Positions 20,644 through 32,852 of a stretch of 64,000 nt of DNA are shown here, piece after piece. Made by a program: the position numbers and the translations under genes. Position 1 is the stretch's first letter. Each line of letters opens with the position of its first letter. The stretch is from Paramicrosporidium saccamoebae (Eukaryota > Rozellomycota): the NCBI GenBank assembly GCA_002794465.1, contig MTSL01000208.1, positions 1 through 64,000 on the forward strand. Reading direction: 5' to 3'. A model generated the notes under the pieces. That model searched no databases. It was not told where the DNA came from and worked only from the letters and a program-made list of their open reading frames with translations.

Positions 20644-21603
20644 CTATTTATTCTTTTCTACTGATTGCAAGTTTCCCAATTCCCCCTCTGATCGCTTGTA
20701 AATGTCATAGTAGCGACGTAATACTTGGTCCCCCGTAGAGTTTTTCGGCTCAGGACTGCGTCCCTTGGTCTTTGCAAAGTGCATCTCGTAATCCCTAATC
20801 CCTGGAAACAATTTTTTCAGTCTAGCGTCGGTGGTTTGTATGGCTGTCTGTGATACATTGGTCAGTTTTGAGATGCCTCGAAGATTATACCATCGAATGT
20901 CACCCTCAGCCTGGGTCGGATAGTGTGAACGAAAATCCAAAAGTCCATCAACCAATTCGGAGAGGAGAGTCTGAGTCTTGGTTGCTACGACGCGTTCCAG
21001 GTATCGATCCAGAAAAGGCTCTTCCAATCCCAACTCTGCATCAAGTTCATCGGCTACATGGCCATGCTCTGCCTTTACTTGATCCCACACCTTTCTAACC
21101 GTATCACGAAGCGCCATATGAAGCTCAAAGCTTTGATCAACCGTGACGGCGGGTGAGGGATCATTTCGCAATTCATCGGAAATGTCCTCAAGAAGGGGAT
21201 TGTCTTTATATTGAATACGCTTAAAGTGGGCCTTTTTGGTTCGGCTCACCTCTTTTTCGACTCGTCGGTTGACACAACGGAACAACGGGACTGGCAAAAC
21301 TTCAGTTGTGGGTTTTGTGGGTCTTCGGTGGACCAAATAGCTTTTCTCCAAATTCTCAGGTTGCACCGGCCATTTGAATCCTGGCAACGGCGCCGATATT
21401 TTCCCATGTCGTTTGCGACGCCAGACGTCATAGAATATCAGATTAGACAGCTGGTACTTTAGCCCGTATCGCTTCGTACCTAGGCACTCAAGCTGTTTTC
21501 GATATTCTTCATCGCCCAAATTCCCAGAATACACTTGGTCATCAGTGGGAATTCCAATGTCGTGAAATTCTTCGAAAGGGTCTGGTTGGCAAAGTTCATC
21601 CAT
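20644..21603 (-). CDS. Unrecognised 319-residue protein
   Basis: I do not recognise this family. The first ATG (21603) gives MDELCQPDPFEEFHD. A basic, conserved-looking segment GLKYQLSNLIFYDVWRRKRH and then KISAPLPGFKWPV lies near residues 50-90. Two helical blocks follow (about 140-260), including GLEEPFLDRYLERVVATK. No signal peptide or membrane segment is seen. It lies 17 bp upstream of the ubinuclein gene on the same strand, and its last codons AAT AAA TAG form the polyadenylation signal. The context is nuclear/chromatin genes, but a UAF/Rrn9-type role would be guesswork. Confidence 0.75.
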   Translation of the reverse strand: MDELCQPDPFEEFHDIGIPTDDQVYSGNLGDEEYRKQLECLGTKRYGLKYQLSNLIFYDVWRRKRHGKISAPLPGFKWPVQPENLEKSYLVHRRPTKPTTEVLPVPLFRCVNRRVEKEVSRTKKAHFKRIQYKDNPLLEDISDELRNDPSPAVTVDQSFELHMALRDTVRKVWDQVKAEHGHVADELDAELGLEEPFLDRYLERVVATKTQTLLSELVDGLLDFRSHYPTQAEGDIRWYNLRGISKLTNVSQTAIQTTDARLKKLFPGIRDYEMHFAKTKGRSPEPKNSTGDQVLRRYYDIYKRSEGELGNLQSVEKNK

Positions 21604-21796
21604 GATAAAGAACAAATCATTTCATTGATACTGGTTGATTGGCTGTGACCGACGAGTCGACAATCATGGTTGGTCAATCGAATTGTAGCCAATCATTGCA
21701 CTGGACAATCGGCACTGATTCGCAAGCAATCCTCTCCGCCAATACAGCTTTTAGATCTTTATAAAGAGTACCTCGAGTCGACTGTCACCAAACGCC
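21604..21796. promoter_or_regulatory. Divergent promoter with CCAAT boxes and a TATA box
   Basis: ATTGG at 21638-21642 and CCAAT at 21689-21693 and 21739-21743. TTTATAAAG at about 21758-21766 lies some 35 bp before the ATG of the secreted-protein gene on the right, so that gene probably uses a TATA promoter. The housekeeping gene on the left has only CCAAT. Confidence 0.45.
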
Positions 21797-23920
21797 ATGA
21801 AGATCAATCTACTGGTCATCACTGCGAAACTTCTGGCATTAACAACTGCCACCACTGTTCATCATCACAACTACAATCGGGGACCCCTTCGTCCACAAAT
21901 TGTCGTGATTAACCATCACTTTCATAATGCCGATACAGCCGGCATCTCTGGTGCGCATAACACTCGTAACACTCATGGAGGGATGAGCGCAAATGCAAAC
22001 GCTCCTAGTGCACCTGGTTCTTCTGGCGCCAAGTCGAACACTCCCAGTGCACCTGGTTCTTCTGGTGCATTTAGTGTCCCTAATGCTAGCGCATCTGGTG
22101 CTTCTAGTGTCCCTAATGCTGGCGCATCTAGCGCCTCTAGTGCACCTAATACTGGTGCATCTAGCGCCTCTAGCGCACCTAGTACGCCTGCTGCACCTCA
22201 CACTCCTGCTGCATCTACCGCTCCTGCTGCATCTAACGCTCCTGCTGCTGGTGCTTCCAGTACTCCCAAAGCTGCAAAGGCATCAAAGAACTCTCCGCCT
22301 ACCGCGCAGTTCAAAGAAAACACCGCAAGCAGCCCTCCTGTGAAAGAACACAAGCTCACTGGTAGCGTATTTGGTGCTAGTCATGCGGCTCCACCGGCAG
22401 CAGGTGCATCGAGTCAAGAAAAGAGCGCCACAAAGTCAAAAATTCCAGCTCCACCCGGACCGGCACCGATTCTGAGCAAACCCAACAAGGCACCCAAGCC
22501 ATGTGTCCCTGTTCCATCGTCAAATCAAAGTCAGACGAGCCCCACAAACGCCACTGCTGCCTCTACTCCAGCCCAGCAGGCAACAAAGTCTACTGTTCCC
22601 CCTCCACCTGGGCCTGCTCCAATCTTGAGTCAATGGAAGCCAAAGAAGGCCGCGCCCAATCCGAGTCCAGCCACTCCTTCTCAGGCTGCCGCTCCCGCTG
22701 CCACCAATTCTACGACTCCCATTCTGAACAAACCCAAAGGTTGCAAACCGATTAATGTCTCTGGCACTGTTCCGGCATCAGCTGCGCCAAGTGGAACAGC
22801 TTCTTCTGCAACTTCTGCGTCAAGCTCTGCTGCACCTGGATCTGCTGCGCCTGGATCTGCTACACCTGGCTCTGCTGCGCCCGCGACAAACACAACTGCA
22901 GCACCCGTTTCCTCCAACACTGCGACCAATACTACACGCACCAAGGATGACACGGCCCATCTAGTCGGTGATTACGTAAGCACAGCTAAAATGTTAAAGA
23001 TTCTTCAAACACCAGGAGCTCCGCTGCCTTGGAAATGGCAGGAGCAGTGCTACAATAGCCGTGTCAGCCATTGTGGACCAGTCTTCAAGACGGCTGCTCG
23101 GGATATCAATCTTTACGGGGCCGAGTTGGATACAAGTCTACGTGCACCGACCACCGTCTTCCCCAGTCCCACAGACTTGCGATTCCGCACATTGACTGCG
23201 GCAGGAGCTGTGCTGGGTGGAAAGCTGCCAGCCTTTAAGGACGAAACCATTCCGTATCATACTTATGCCGCCATGGAAATGCTCATTGGAACTGGACTGA
23301 CACCGGTCGCCTCGGGTGAGAGTAGTGCCCAGAAAAAGGTGGTGAATGTTGCTCCGTTTGTGGCGTCCCGTGGGCAGCTCAAGACCCATCTGAGTCCCAT
23401 TGTCCGTCTCGGACTGCACCGACTCGCTGCTGCCCTGCTTTCCCTCTCGAACACAAAGTTTACCTCCATCGACGATGAACTTCGTGCTCTACTCGCGGAT
23501 GCCCAGCATCAGCCCTTTACTCTCGCTGTCCTACTAAAGCATGTTGAGGGAGAGCAGTTGCGTCGCACCCTTTCCAAGGAACATCGGGCTCCACCGCTCC
23601 TGCAAGCCGGTATTTACCACGCTCTGACAGTCAACGTTCCTGACACGCTCAACTTGTGTCATCCGAATGCACAACTGCCTGCCATCTCCGTCCATGCCCA
23701 TTTCCTGAAAAAGTATGGCAGCACGCTGCCGAGGATGAGGCAGATCGTGCTGGCTCGTGCCTTCTTGTATCTAGTCTTTGGGGTTCCCTTCGACCGCTCC
23801 TACTGCAAGAATTGCGGCAATCCTAGGACTGCGTCCAAATCCACTGCAAGGCTCCTTGTTAATGGAATTCTGGCAAGCTATTGTCGTCCTCGTAGCAAGT
23901 ATCACGTAGTAGTCAATTAA
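21797..23920 (+). CDS. Secreted Ala/Ser/Pro-rich protein with unrecognised C-terminal domain
   Basis: 707 residues, one exon. The N-terminus MKINLLVITAKLLALTTATT is a clear signal peptide. Residues 30-360 are mucin-like, rich in Ala, Ser, Pro, Thr and Asn, with repeated SAPGSSGA and SAAPGSA words and two PPPGPAPILS blocks. The C-terminal 330 residues are ordinary in composition. They hold Cys pairs (EQCYNSRVSHCG, YCKNCG), conserved-looking HLSPIVRLGLHRLAAALLSL and end SYCRPRSKYHVVVN. I recognise no family. A cell-wall, spore-wall or host-interface protein is plausible from the layout. O-glycosylation of the linker is an inference. Confidence 0.85.
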   Translation: MKINLLVITAKLLALTTATTVHHHNYNRGPLRPQIVVINHHFHNADTAGISGAHNTRNTHGGMSANANAPSAPGSSGAKSNTPSAPGSSGAFSVPNASASGASSVPNAGASSASSAPNTGASSASSAPSTPAAPHTPAASTAPAASNAPAAGASSTPKAAKASKNSPPTAQFKENTASSPPVKEHKLTGSVFGASHAAPPAAGASSQEKSATKSKIPAPPGPAPILSKPNKAPKPCVPVPSSNQSQTSPTNATAASTPAQQATKSTVPPPPGPAPILSQWKPKKAAPNPSPATPSQAAAPAATNSTTPILNKPKGCKPINVSGTVPASAAPSGTASSATSASSSAAPGSAAPGSATPGSAAPATNTTAAPVSSNTATNTTRTKDDTAHLVGDYVSTAKMLKILQTPGAPLPWKWQEQCYNSRVSHCGPVFKTAARDINLYGAELDTSLRAPTTVFPSPTDLRFRTLTAAGAVLGGKLPAFKDETIPYHTYAAMEMLIGTGLTPVASGESSAQKKVVNVAPFVASRGQLKTHLSPIVRLGLHRLAAALLSLSNTKFTSIDDELRALLADAQHQPFTLAVLLKHVEGEQLRRTLSKEHRAPPLLQAGIYHALTVNVPDTLNLCHPNAQLPAISVHAHFLKKYGSTLPRMRQIVLARAFLYLVFGVPFDRSYCKNCGNPRTASKSTARLLVNGILASYCRPRSKYHVVVN

Positions 23921-24125
23921 TCATTAAACTGTGAGTAAAACAATGTAGTAACTGTGTGAGTTAGAGTGTATCAGCAGGTCAGGAACGGAGGAATATCTCG
24001 GATCTACATATCCGAAACAAAGAGCCACTATTTAAAGCTTCATAAACTAAACACAATAACGTTTATCGGATCTGAACCATTTGTTTGCTCTAACAACCAC
24101 CTTGTATTGTCGATGGGTAAAAGGG

Positions 24126-24482
24126 TTAAACGTTAGTATTTATGAAATCGTCATATTCCTCGAGAGTGGTAAAATACAACGTGTGGGGGGTTAGTGAAAT
24201 GATTGGATCATCAGATGTTCGATTAAGCAGTGATTCTTCATACTTGAAAATTCTACTCCCACTGCTATTTGTGAGTCCCACCGCTATAATCACCAATTCG
24301 TTTGGTTCGAACGGACAGAAAGCTTCGTGTCCTCCTGTCGGGAAATCTAGCTCAACGATCTCCCGGTCCTTGCCAAGGACCATTACTGAGCTAACATTAT
24401 CAATACCCTCCCATGTGATGGTCGAGGCTTGCACAGAGGCGGCCAAGAGATATAAAAGTGATAAAAGAGTTTTAACGTGCAT
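24126..24482 (-). CDS. Small secreted protein, family S1 (member 1)
   Basis: 118 residues. I chose the ATG at 24482 because it places a signal peptide first (MHVKTLLSLLYLLAASVQAS); 26 further codons are open upstream without need. The mature part begins TITWEGIDNVSSVMV and contains an ISLTP motif before a YDDF end. The same signal peptide, W-G-I start and I-x-LTP motif recur in genes at 30.2, 30.9 and, more weakly, 29.7 kb. No known domain. The mature chain is beta-rich by appearance. Confidence 0.8.
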   Translation of the reverse strand: MHVKTLLSLLYLLAASVQASTITWEGIDNVSSVMVLGKDREIVELDFPTGGHEAFCPFEPNELVIIAVGLTNSSGSRIFKYEESLLNRTSDDPIISLTPHTLYFTTLEEYDDFINTNV

Positions 24483-24836
24483 GTCTTTTGTGGCGTTGGC
24501 AACGGCTATCGTAAAGGGTTCTTTAAAAAAAGACCAGGGCCCGTGGTGCTGTTTATGCAATCAAACTGGGCATTGACAGATAGTTAAATTGTTAGTGCCT
24601 AACTGTCGTGTCGATCTCCCGCGGCTACATACATTGGGGATTGCAGAATTATATACTACACCCCTTAATATGCTTGGCGTTCCTAGCATCAAATTACTAA
24701 AGTACAAGTACAATTGCTACATGGTAGAATCAAACGAAGACACCGTTTTCAGTTCGCCACTTTGGATTATACATCTCCCGCACCCATCACCTTACCGCTT
24801 TTATATGCATTACGTATTGTACAACATGCAAAATAT
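24483..24836. other. Intergenic, no gene seen
   Basis: Between two minus-strand genes. A 103-codon plus frame (24589-24900) overlaps the 3' end of the ITPK gene and shows no family features, so I do not call it. The interval should hold the promoter of the small secreted gene and the 3' end of the ITPK transcript. Confidence 0.4.
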
Positions 24837-25769
24837 CTATTTCTGTAAGGCATCACAGAGCAAGTCTATAAATCCAATGTCATCAAAACCTGGAAAGTAG
24901 TTGACATCTATTACAAACATTCGCTCCGTCTGCTCCTCGAATATCAAATCCCATCCAAACAGTGTCAGTCCCAGTTCCGTCCTTAGTGCCTCTGAGAAGG
25001 AGCTCACTTGCTGTGCATGTCGAGTGTACCTGGCCATGGCACTCTCATATTCCTCAGATGCAACGCTGCCGTTTCGCTTCATCGCTTGGCTGTTAAACTC
25101 GAGAGAATCGCCGTCCTTGTCAGCCCGCAGCGACGGCCGGAGCTGAATACGAATTTTCCCACCCACAACATACACCTTGTATAATATACCGTAATGTGGC
25201 ACATACTCTTGCAGAATATACTCTGCTCCCCCAACAATCTGCTCCACCCGATAATAGAGCGACATGCTGTGAGAGTGTTTTGCGCTACACGCCGCCACAG
25301 GCTTCCGAATTACGGGAAAACGGAGGGGCTCGTTGCATTCGCCAGTAGGAGGGAGGTGCAGACCATGGAGTGGGGCAAACCAGCGCAACAGGTCGCAAGT
25401 ACGTCGTCGGTCGGACAGAAGCGCTACATTCCAATCAACTACACGACCACCCCATCTCCTCAACTCTTCCTCAATACGGAGCAGGTCAACCTCGGGTAGT
25501 AACCAGTCACTGAGCTTGTGAAGTAGTACTGTCAGCTGTAACTCGCAAAGACGGTTCGCCGTCAAGTCCACAGGAGAAAGATGCACAAAGGTGACATGGT
25601 TGCATTTCTTAGTATGGTCGCATTTCTCAGTATGGTCGCATTCCTCAGTATGGTCGCATTCCTCAATATGGTCACATTCTTCAATATGGTTGCATTTCTC
25701 AAAGCCATGTTTGTGCCACTTTTTGGCCAGCACTACTACACCCACCCTCAACTTTTCATTCACTGTCAT
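24837..25769 (-). CDS. Inositol-tetrakisphosphate 1-kinase-like ATP-grasp kinase
   Basis: Phosphorylates inositol phosphates at the 1/3 position (ITPK1 family). The 310-residue product has the ITPK1 landmarks: N-terminal VGVVVLAKKW, TVLLHKLSDWL, the substrate/ATP loop QEYVPHYGILYKVYVVGGKI, QLRPSL, FNSQ and the C-terminal ATP-grasp metal site LTLFGWDLIF...VIDVNYFPGF. Inserted near residues 24-58 is a Cys/His repeat with core EECDH, repeated about six times, encoded by 15-bp DNA units. This insert is not part of the known fold. The enzyme assignment is strong; whether the repeat binds metal is unknown. Confidence 0.9.
   Translation of the reverse strand: MTVNEKLRVGVVVLAKKWHKHGFEKCNHIEECDHIEECDHTEECDHTEKCDHTKKCNHVTFVHLSPVDLTANRLCELQLTVLLHKLSDWLLPEVDLLRIEEELRRWGGRVVDWNVALLSDRRRTCDLLRWFAPLHGLHLPPTGECNEPLRFPVIRKPVAACSAKHSHSMSLYYRVEQIVGGAEYILQEYVPHYGILYKVYVVGGKIRIQLRPSLRADKDGDSLEFNSQAMKRNGSVASEEYESAMARYTRHAQQVSSFSEALRTELGLTLFGWDLIFEEQTERMFVIDVNYFPGFDDIGFIDLLCDALQK
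25596..25703 (-). repeat. 15-bp tandem repeat encoding Cys-His repeat
   Basis: Seven adjacent units around GTATGGTCGCATTTCTCA, in frame in the ITPK gene, encoding ECDHT/ECDHI. Changes between units are largely C/T or A/G. Confidence 0.85.
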
Positions 25770-25916
25770 GGCCCCTGTGAGATGGTGCTGCGGCTGTCAA
25801 CATTAACGCTAAACGTCAAAGTGTACTGATTCATCAAATCCTAATGCTAAAGTGCGTTAATTTATCAAACCCTACTGTATAGAACTCGGCATCACTACTA
25901 AGCGCTATGTTGACAG

Positions 25917-29576
<3,660 letters not shown>

Positions 29577-29673
29577 TTAAAACGGCATTAATGTGAAATT
29601 CCTTTTATTTGCAAATAATGAGGCCTGGTTTATGTTGATGGAAAAGACTTGTTATCTCTAGTCCGTATATATT

Positions 29674-30051
29674 CTACTGATATGCTCTTTCGCTGTCATC
29701 AATGGTTTGGTGCTGATGTGGTGCGTAAATAATGTACTCATCAGGGGTCAGTTCAATAACTGGGAGTTCCTTCACCACGTCGTAATAGTACCCAAATTGT
29801 GTGTCGATTGGGTACAATTTACCATCTCCAGGTTCTTCAAAGTATAATACAATACTTTTCAAGTCGGAGAGACGAACCGGAATTATACATGTGTGATCTC
29901 CCAGCTCAGGTGGATTGATTTTGTAGACCCTACTTCCGTATGCATTGACAGTTATTGACTTGACACCCTGAACCTTGCCCCACTTGAGGCGTGAAGCTTG
30001 TACATAAGCGTTCAGCAAAAACAGGGACGACAGACAAGCCACAATGTTCAT
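29674..30051 (-). CDS. Small secreted protein, family S1 (divergent member)
   Basis: 125 residues with a signal peptide (MNIVACLSSLFLLNAYVQAS) followed by RLKWGKVQGVKSITV. The W-G start, a V-I-x-LTP motif (VIELTPDEY) near residue 105 and length place it with the genes at 24.1, 30.2 and 30.9 kb, though identity is low. It has one or two Cys in the mature chain. First of a same-strand array. Function unknown; secretion is inferred from the signal peptide. Confidence 0.75.
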   Translation of the reverse strand: MNIVACLSSLFLLNAYVQASRLKWGKVQGVKSITVNAYGSRVYKINPPELGDHTCIIPVRLSDLKSIVLYFEEPGDGKLYPIDTQFGYYYDVVKELPVIELTPDEYIIYAPHQHQTIDDSERAYQ

Positions 30052-30201
30052 TTCCGTGAGAGAGTATGCCTCCTACGGACCAGGGGGATAAAGGGTCTAT
30101 TGTATGAGCATCTATGTATGATATCACTCTAATAATATAATATAGAGATTGTGTAAATTGCGTTAATAACCACCTTGTGTTGCCAATGTTTAAATAGCTA
30201 G

Positions 30202-30549
30202 CTATCCCTTTACAAAATCGTCATATGCAGGAGGACTGGTAACATACGGTGTATTAGGAGTCAATGAAATGGTGGGCCTGCCAGACACTTGACTAAGCAT
30301 GGAGTCGTTGTATTTGTAAAATCTAGACTCGCCTCCATCGGAAGTTAATACTACTACTTTACATTCATTCGGCACGAGGACGCACCATGCTCTATCCCCC
30401 GCAGGCGCAATATTTAGGACATAAGTTTCTCGGTTAATACTAGTGACAATTACTGAGATAATGTCTTCAATGCCTGTCCACGTGATAATTAAAGCTTTCA
30501 CGGAAGCGGCTAAAAGAGATACAAGTGTTAGAAGAGCTTTAAAGTTCAT
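30202..30549 (-). CDS. Small secreted protein, family S1
   Basis: 115 residues: signal peptide MNFKALLTLVSLLAASVKA, then LIITWTGIEDIISVIVTS. It is clearly a paralogue of the 24.1-kb gene: same signal peptide words (SLLAASV), ITW-G-I start, RFYKYNDSMLS versus IFKYEESLLN, ISLTP and the terminal YDDF. Two Cys-free stretches and one Cys near residue 55. No known domain. Confidence 0.8.
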   Translation of the reverse strand: MNFKALLTLVSLLAASVKALIITWTGIEDIISVIVTSINRETYVLNIAPAGDRAWCVLVPNECKVVVLTSDGGESRFYKYNDSMLSQVSGRPTISLTPNTPYVTSPPAYDDFVKG

Positions 30550-30935
30550 GTCCTTAAAGCCACCGAAATTGGAATCACAGGGTTTTGCGCAACACTGTCC
30601 AATTTACCATATATGGTAATAGATCTGATGGTCTATATCAATATCGATCAGAATAATGTAATTGAATTTGCCCCACTGCATCCACCACCAGTGTTTGGAT
30701 GCATGGTATATTCCCACATATTGCTTATCAAAGATACAGGCTAAAGTCACTCACATGAAATGTACCAGCACGGGAATTATGATCTAGGGGGGTTTAATCT
30801 CGCAGGGCCCAATGCTTTAACTCAATGTACCCATATTATTCAAGTAGACGGATTTGTGAAGCAATTAAAACTTCCAATTGATGCTGTATTTATTAGAAAC
30901 CTTCAGGACGCTTGTGCCACTGGTTACGCCATGAT
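30550..30935. other. Intergenic in the secreted array
   Basis: AT-rich interval between two minus-strand secreted genes. A 60-codon plus frame (30760-30942) lacks any supporting feature. I see no repeat here. Confidence 0.35.
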
Positions 30936-31388
30936 TTACTGAGGAAGAGTTGTAGAGCCCCCTGACGAGGCATCGGTTTTTCCAGAATACGGACATTTGC
31001 CACTTTGGGCAGAAGGACGTCCGTATGGTTTTTCTCGGGCAAGCCGCTCACGAAGCTTACGAGGATCTCCGACATGATGTCTTTCAGGAGTCAAAGCAAT
31101 GACGCTTCTGCCGCAAGGCGGCCGTTTGAGCATGGTTGCTTCATTGTATTCGTATTCCTCGACTTTCTCGTCAGCTCCAATTACCAATTCAATTTTTACC
31201 AACTCTTCGTGGTCAGTCAGTGTAGAGGTTAAGTAAACGTCTCCTTCAAGAGGTATCGAGCTAATCTTGCCGTCTTTAGTGGTTAGGACGACCAAAGTAA
31301 CATTATCAATCCCCTTCCACGTCAAGAACGAGGCTTGTACAGAAGCAGCCAGCAGCGAAAAGAACGGGAGGAAGGCTGTAATATTCAT
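30936..31388 (-). CDS. Small secreted protein, family S1 with basic C-terminal extension
   Basis: 150 residues from the ATG at 31388, chosen because it opens a signal peptide (MNITAFLPFFSLLAASVQAS). The mature chain starts FLTWKGIDNVTLVVLTTKDG, matching the family, with VEEYEYNEATML and VIALTP. Unlike the others it carries a hydrophilic, Arg/Lys/Ser-rich C-terminal tail of about 50 residues. TTTATAA-type sequence on the opposite strand (about 31421-31426) lies 35 bp upstream as a possible TATA box. Confidence 0.8.
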   Translation of the reverse strand: MNITAFLPFFSLLAASVQASFLTWKGIDNVTLVVLTTKDGKISSIPLEGDVYLTSTLTDHEELVKIELVIGADEKVEEYEYNEATMLKRPPCGRSVIALTPERHHVGDPRKLRERLAREKPYGRPSAQSGKCPYSGKTDASSGGSTTLPQ

Positions 31389-31871
31389 ATCGGCACTGTG
31401 GCGTAGCCAAGTCTGCACAACTTTATAACAATGTCTCAATCTATCAGATATAGTAATTTATCAGATGCTTAATACAGCTGCCGATCAACTTTAAGCCAGC
31501 AAGTCCCATGCTTCAGTCTGTGGATTTTTTATCAAATATCAGCCAGGTGCATTAACCGGTTGTGCGAATTAGAGCAACAACTCTGGCCGGAATTGGTTCT
31601 TTGTGGCTTCACATCACGTGACATTAGAGGGTTAGATGTGCACAGACTCGAGTCGCTGTGTTTTATCAGTATCTCGTGGGCCATTCTATAGACTCTACAA
31701 CATGGTGACCGTATGTGTTAAATGGGATCGTCAGTTTCCAATACGCGCCTCCTTTCACAATTGGCCGATCAACCCACTGCACAACATAGGATGTAGTCAA
31801 GACACTTTATCAGTGATCTGGTCTGAACTAGCACAATTTTCTATTTTATAATATGGTCCGAGTTTGTCAAA
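31389..31871. other. Intergenic in the secreted array
   Basis: No gene seen. A palindromic E-box-like TCACGTGA lies at 31614-31621. A 71-codon plus frame (31636-31851) shows no family features. Confidence 0.35.
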
Positions 31872-32324
31872 CTACTTTACATAAAGCAATTTGGATCCTT
31901 CCCTATAATGCTCGTCGGAGACTATGATGAAATGCTTCCCACCCGAGGCATTGTACATTTCATCCTTCACAAACGGCACCACCACCTCGCCCTCAGCCGT
32001 AATAAATGCTAAATTCTTGATATAATCAATGGATGGCACCTCTATCTTAATCTTGATAGTTGGCGTGACTCGACGTTCTTCATACTCTTGACCGATTATG
32101 CGCACTCCTTGGACTGGAAAATGCGAGTTCATGTAAATGCGCACCTTTATCGGATCAGCAGCTACCATTACCAGCAGACATAACAGAGCAACCAGCATAG
32201 ACACTGATGCAACTATCGACGCACCTATTTGGTATATTGCGGCAATAATCTTGATAAAACGATTCGTGAATGAATTATGGGCCATAATAACGTGATTAGT
32301 GCCAAGTACACCCTGCTGATTCAT
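31872..32324 (-). CDS. Putative secreted or membrane-anchored small protein
   Basis: Up to 150 residues. Start codons at 32324, 32285 and 32198 are all possible. The last gives a compact signal peptide (MLVALLCLLVMVAADPIKV); the earlier ones make a longer hydrophobic N-terminus that could stay as a membrane anchor. The mature part is beta-rich (VRIYMNSHFPVQGVRII, FIIVSDEHY) with no Cys. It closes the same-strand array of S1 genes, but sequence similarity to them is weak and may be only of shape. Function unknown. Confidence 0.65.
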   Translation of the reverse strand: MNQQGVLGTNHVIMAHNSFTNRFIKIIAAIYQIGASIVASVSMLVALLCLLVMVAADPIKVRIYMNSHFPVQGVRIIGQEYEERRVTPTIKIKIEVPSIDYIKNLAFITAEGEVVVPFVKDEMYNASGGKHFIIVSDEHYREGSKLLYVK

Positions 32325-32382
32325 GGATACGATATAAGATTTCACAGTGGGGAGATTTCATGGATTAAATAGCATCTGGTCT

Positions 32383-32442
32383 TGATAAAACTCTAATCTG
32401 TATCCAGTGTACTGATGAAATCCCAATCCAGACTTGGTGTAC
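32383..32442. repeat. Two diverged copies of the 30-bp minisatellite
   Basis: Two units related to the array at 32671-32790, e.g. CTGATGAAATCCCAATCCAG at 32413. They are separated from the main array by about 230 bp that contains a dispersed repeat. Confidence 0.65.
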
Positions 32443-32462
32443 TTGTGACGTAGAAGACTGAC

Positions 32463-32675
32463 TAGTTGAGTGTTTGGAGATAGTTCCCTGGTTTGGAGAA
32501 GGGATAATCAGAACAATTGATGAAGGATAATGAGGTCTTTACCATTTGGGGGTTATGTTATTTGTGACTATAAATGGGTCGTTGAATTGATTGCATAAAT
32601 TCTCTTCTCATCCCATCTCGTCTCTTCCCGCCTGACAAAGCCCGTGGTATTATCCCCACTACGCGACATATTGAT
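32463..32675. repeat. Dispersed repeat, copy 1
   Basis: A 39-bp block starting TAGTTGAGTGTTTGG at 32463 and a second block CTCTTCCCG...TATTATCCCCACTACG near 32630-32665 both recur, in the same order and orientation, at 57.7-57.9 kb. In the first block the copies differ at seven sites, all transitions. No ORF or terminal repeat is visible. Confidence 0.6.
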
Positions 32676-32790
32676 GAAATCCCAATCCAGACTCGGCGTA
32701 CTGATGAAATTTTAATCTAGACTCGGCGTACTGATGAAATTCCAATCTAGACTCGGTGTACTGATGAAATTCCAATCTAGATTCAGTGTA
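32671..32790. repeat. 30-bp minisatellite, four units
   Basis: Four perfect-period units at 32671, 32701, 32731 and 32761 (core TGATGAAATTCCAATCTAGA). Every difference between the units is a transition. It sits 60 bp after the citrate synthase stop. Confidence 0.9.
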
Positions 32791-32852
32791 TTACATCTCC
32801 CCCTCCCCCCACTCATACACACGCACAAATGACAGTTGATATAATGTATTTG

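Noticed and set aside
24589-24900. 103-codon plus-strand frame
   Set aside because: Overlaps the 3' end of the ITPK gene and has no signal peptide, domain or conserved pattern.
32463-32675. Transposon at the dispersed repeat
   Set aside because: No transposase or reverse transcriptase frame and no terminal repeats; only two partial copies are visible here.
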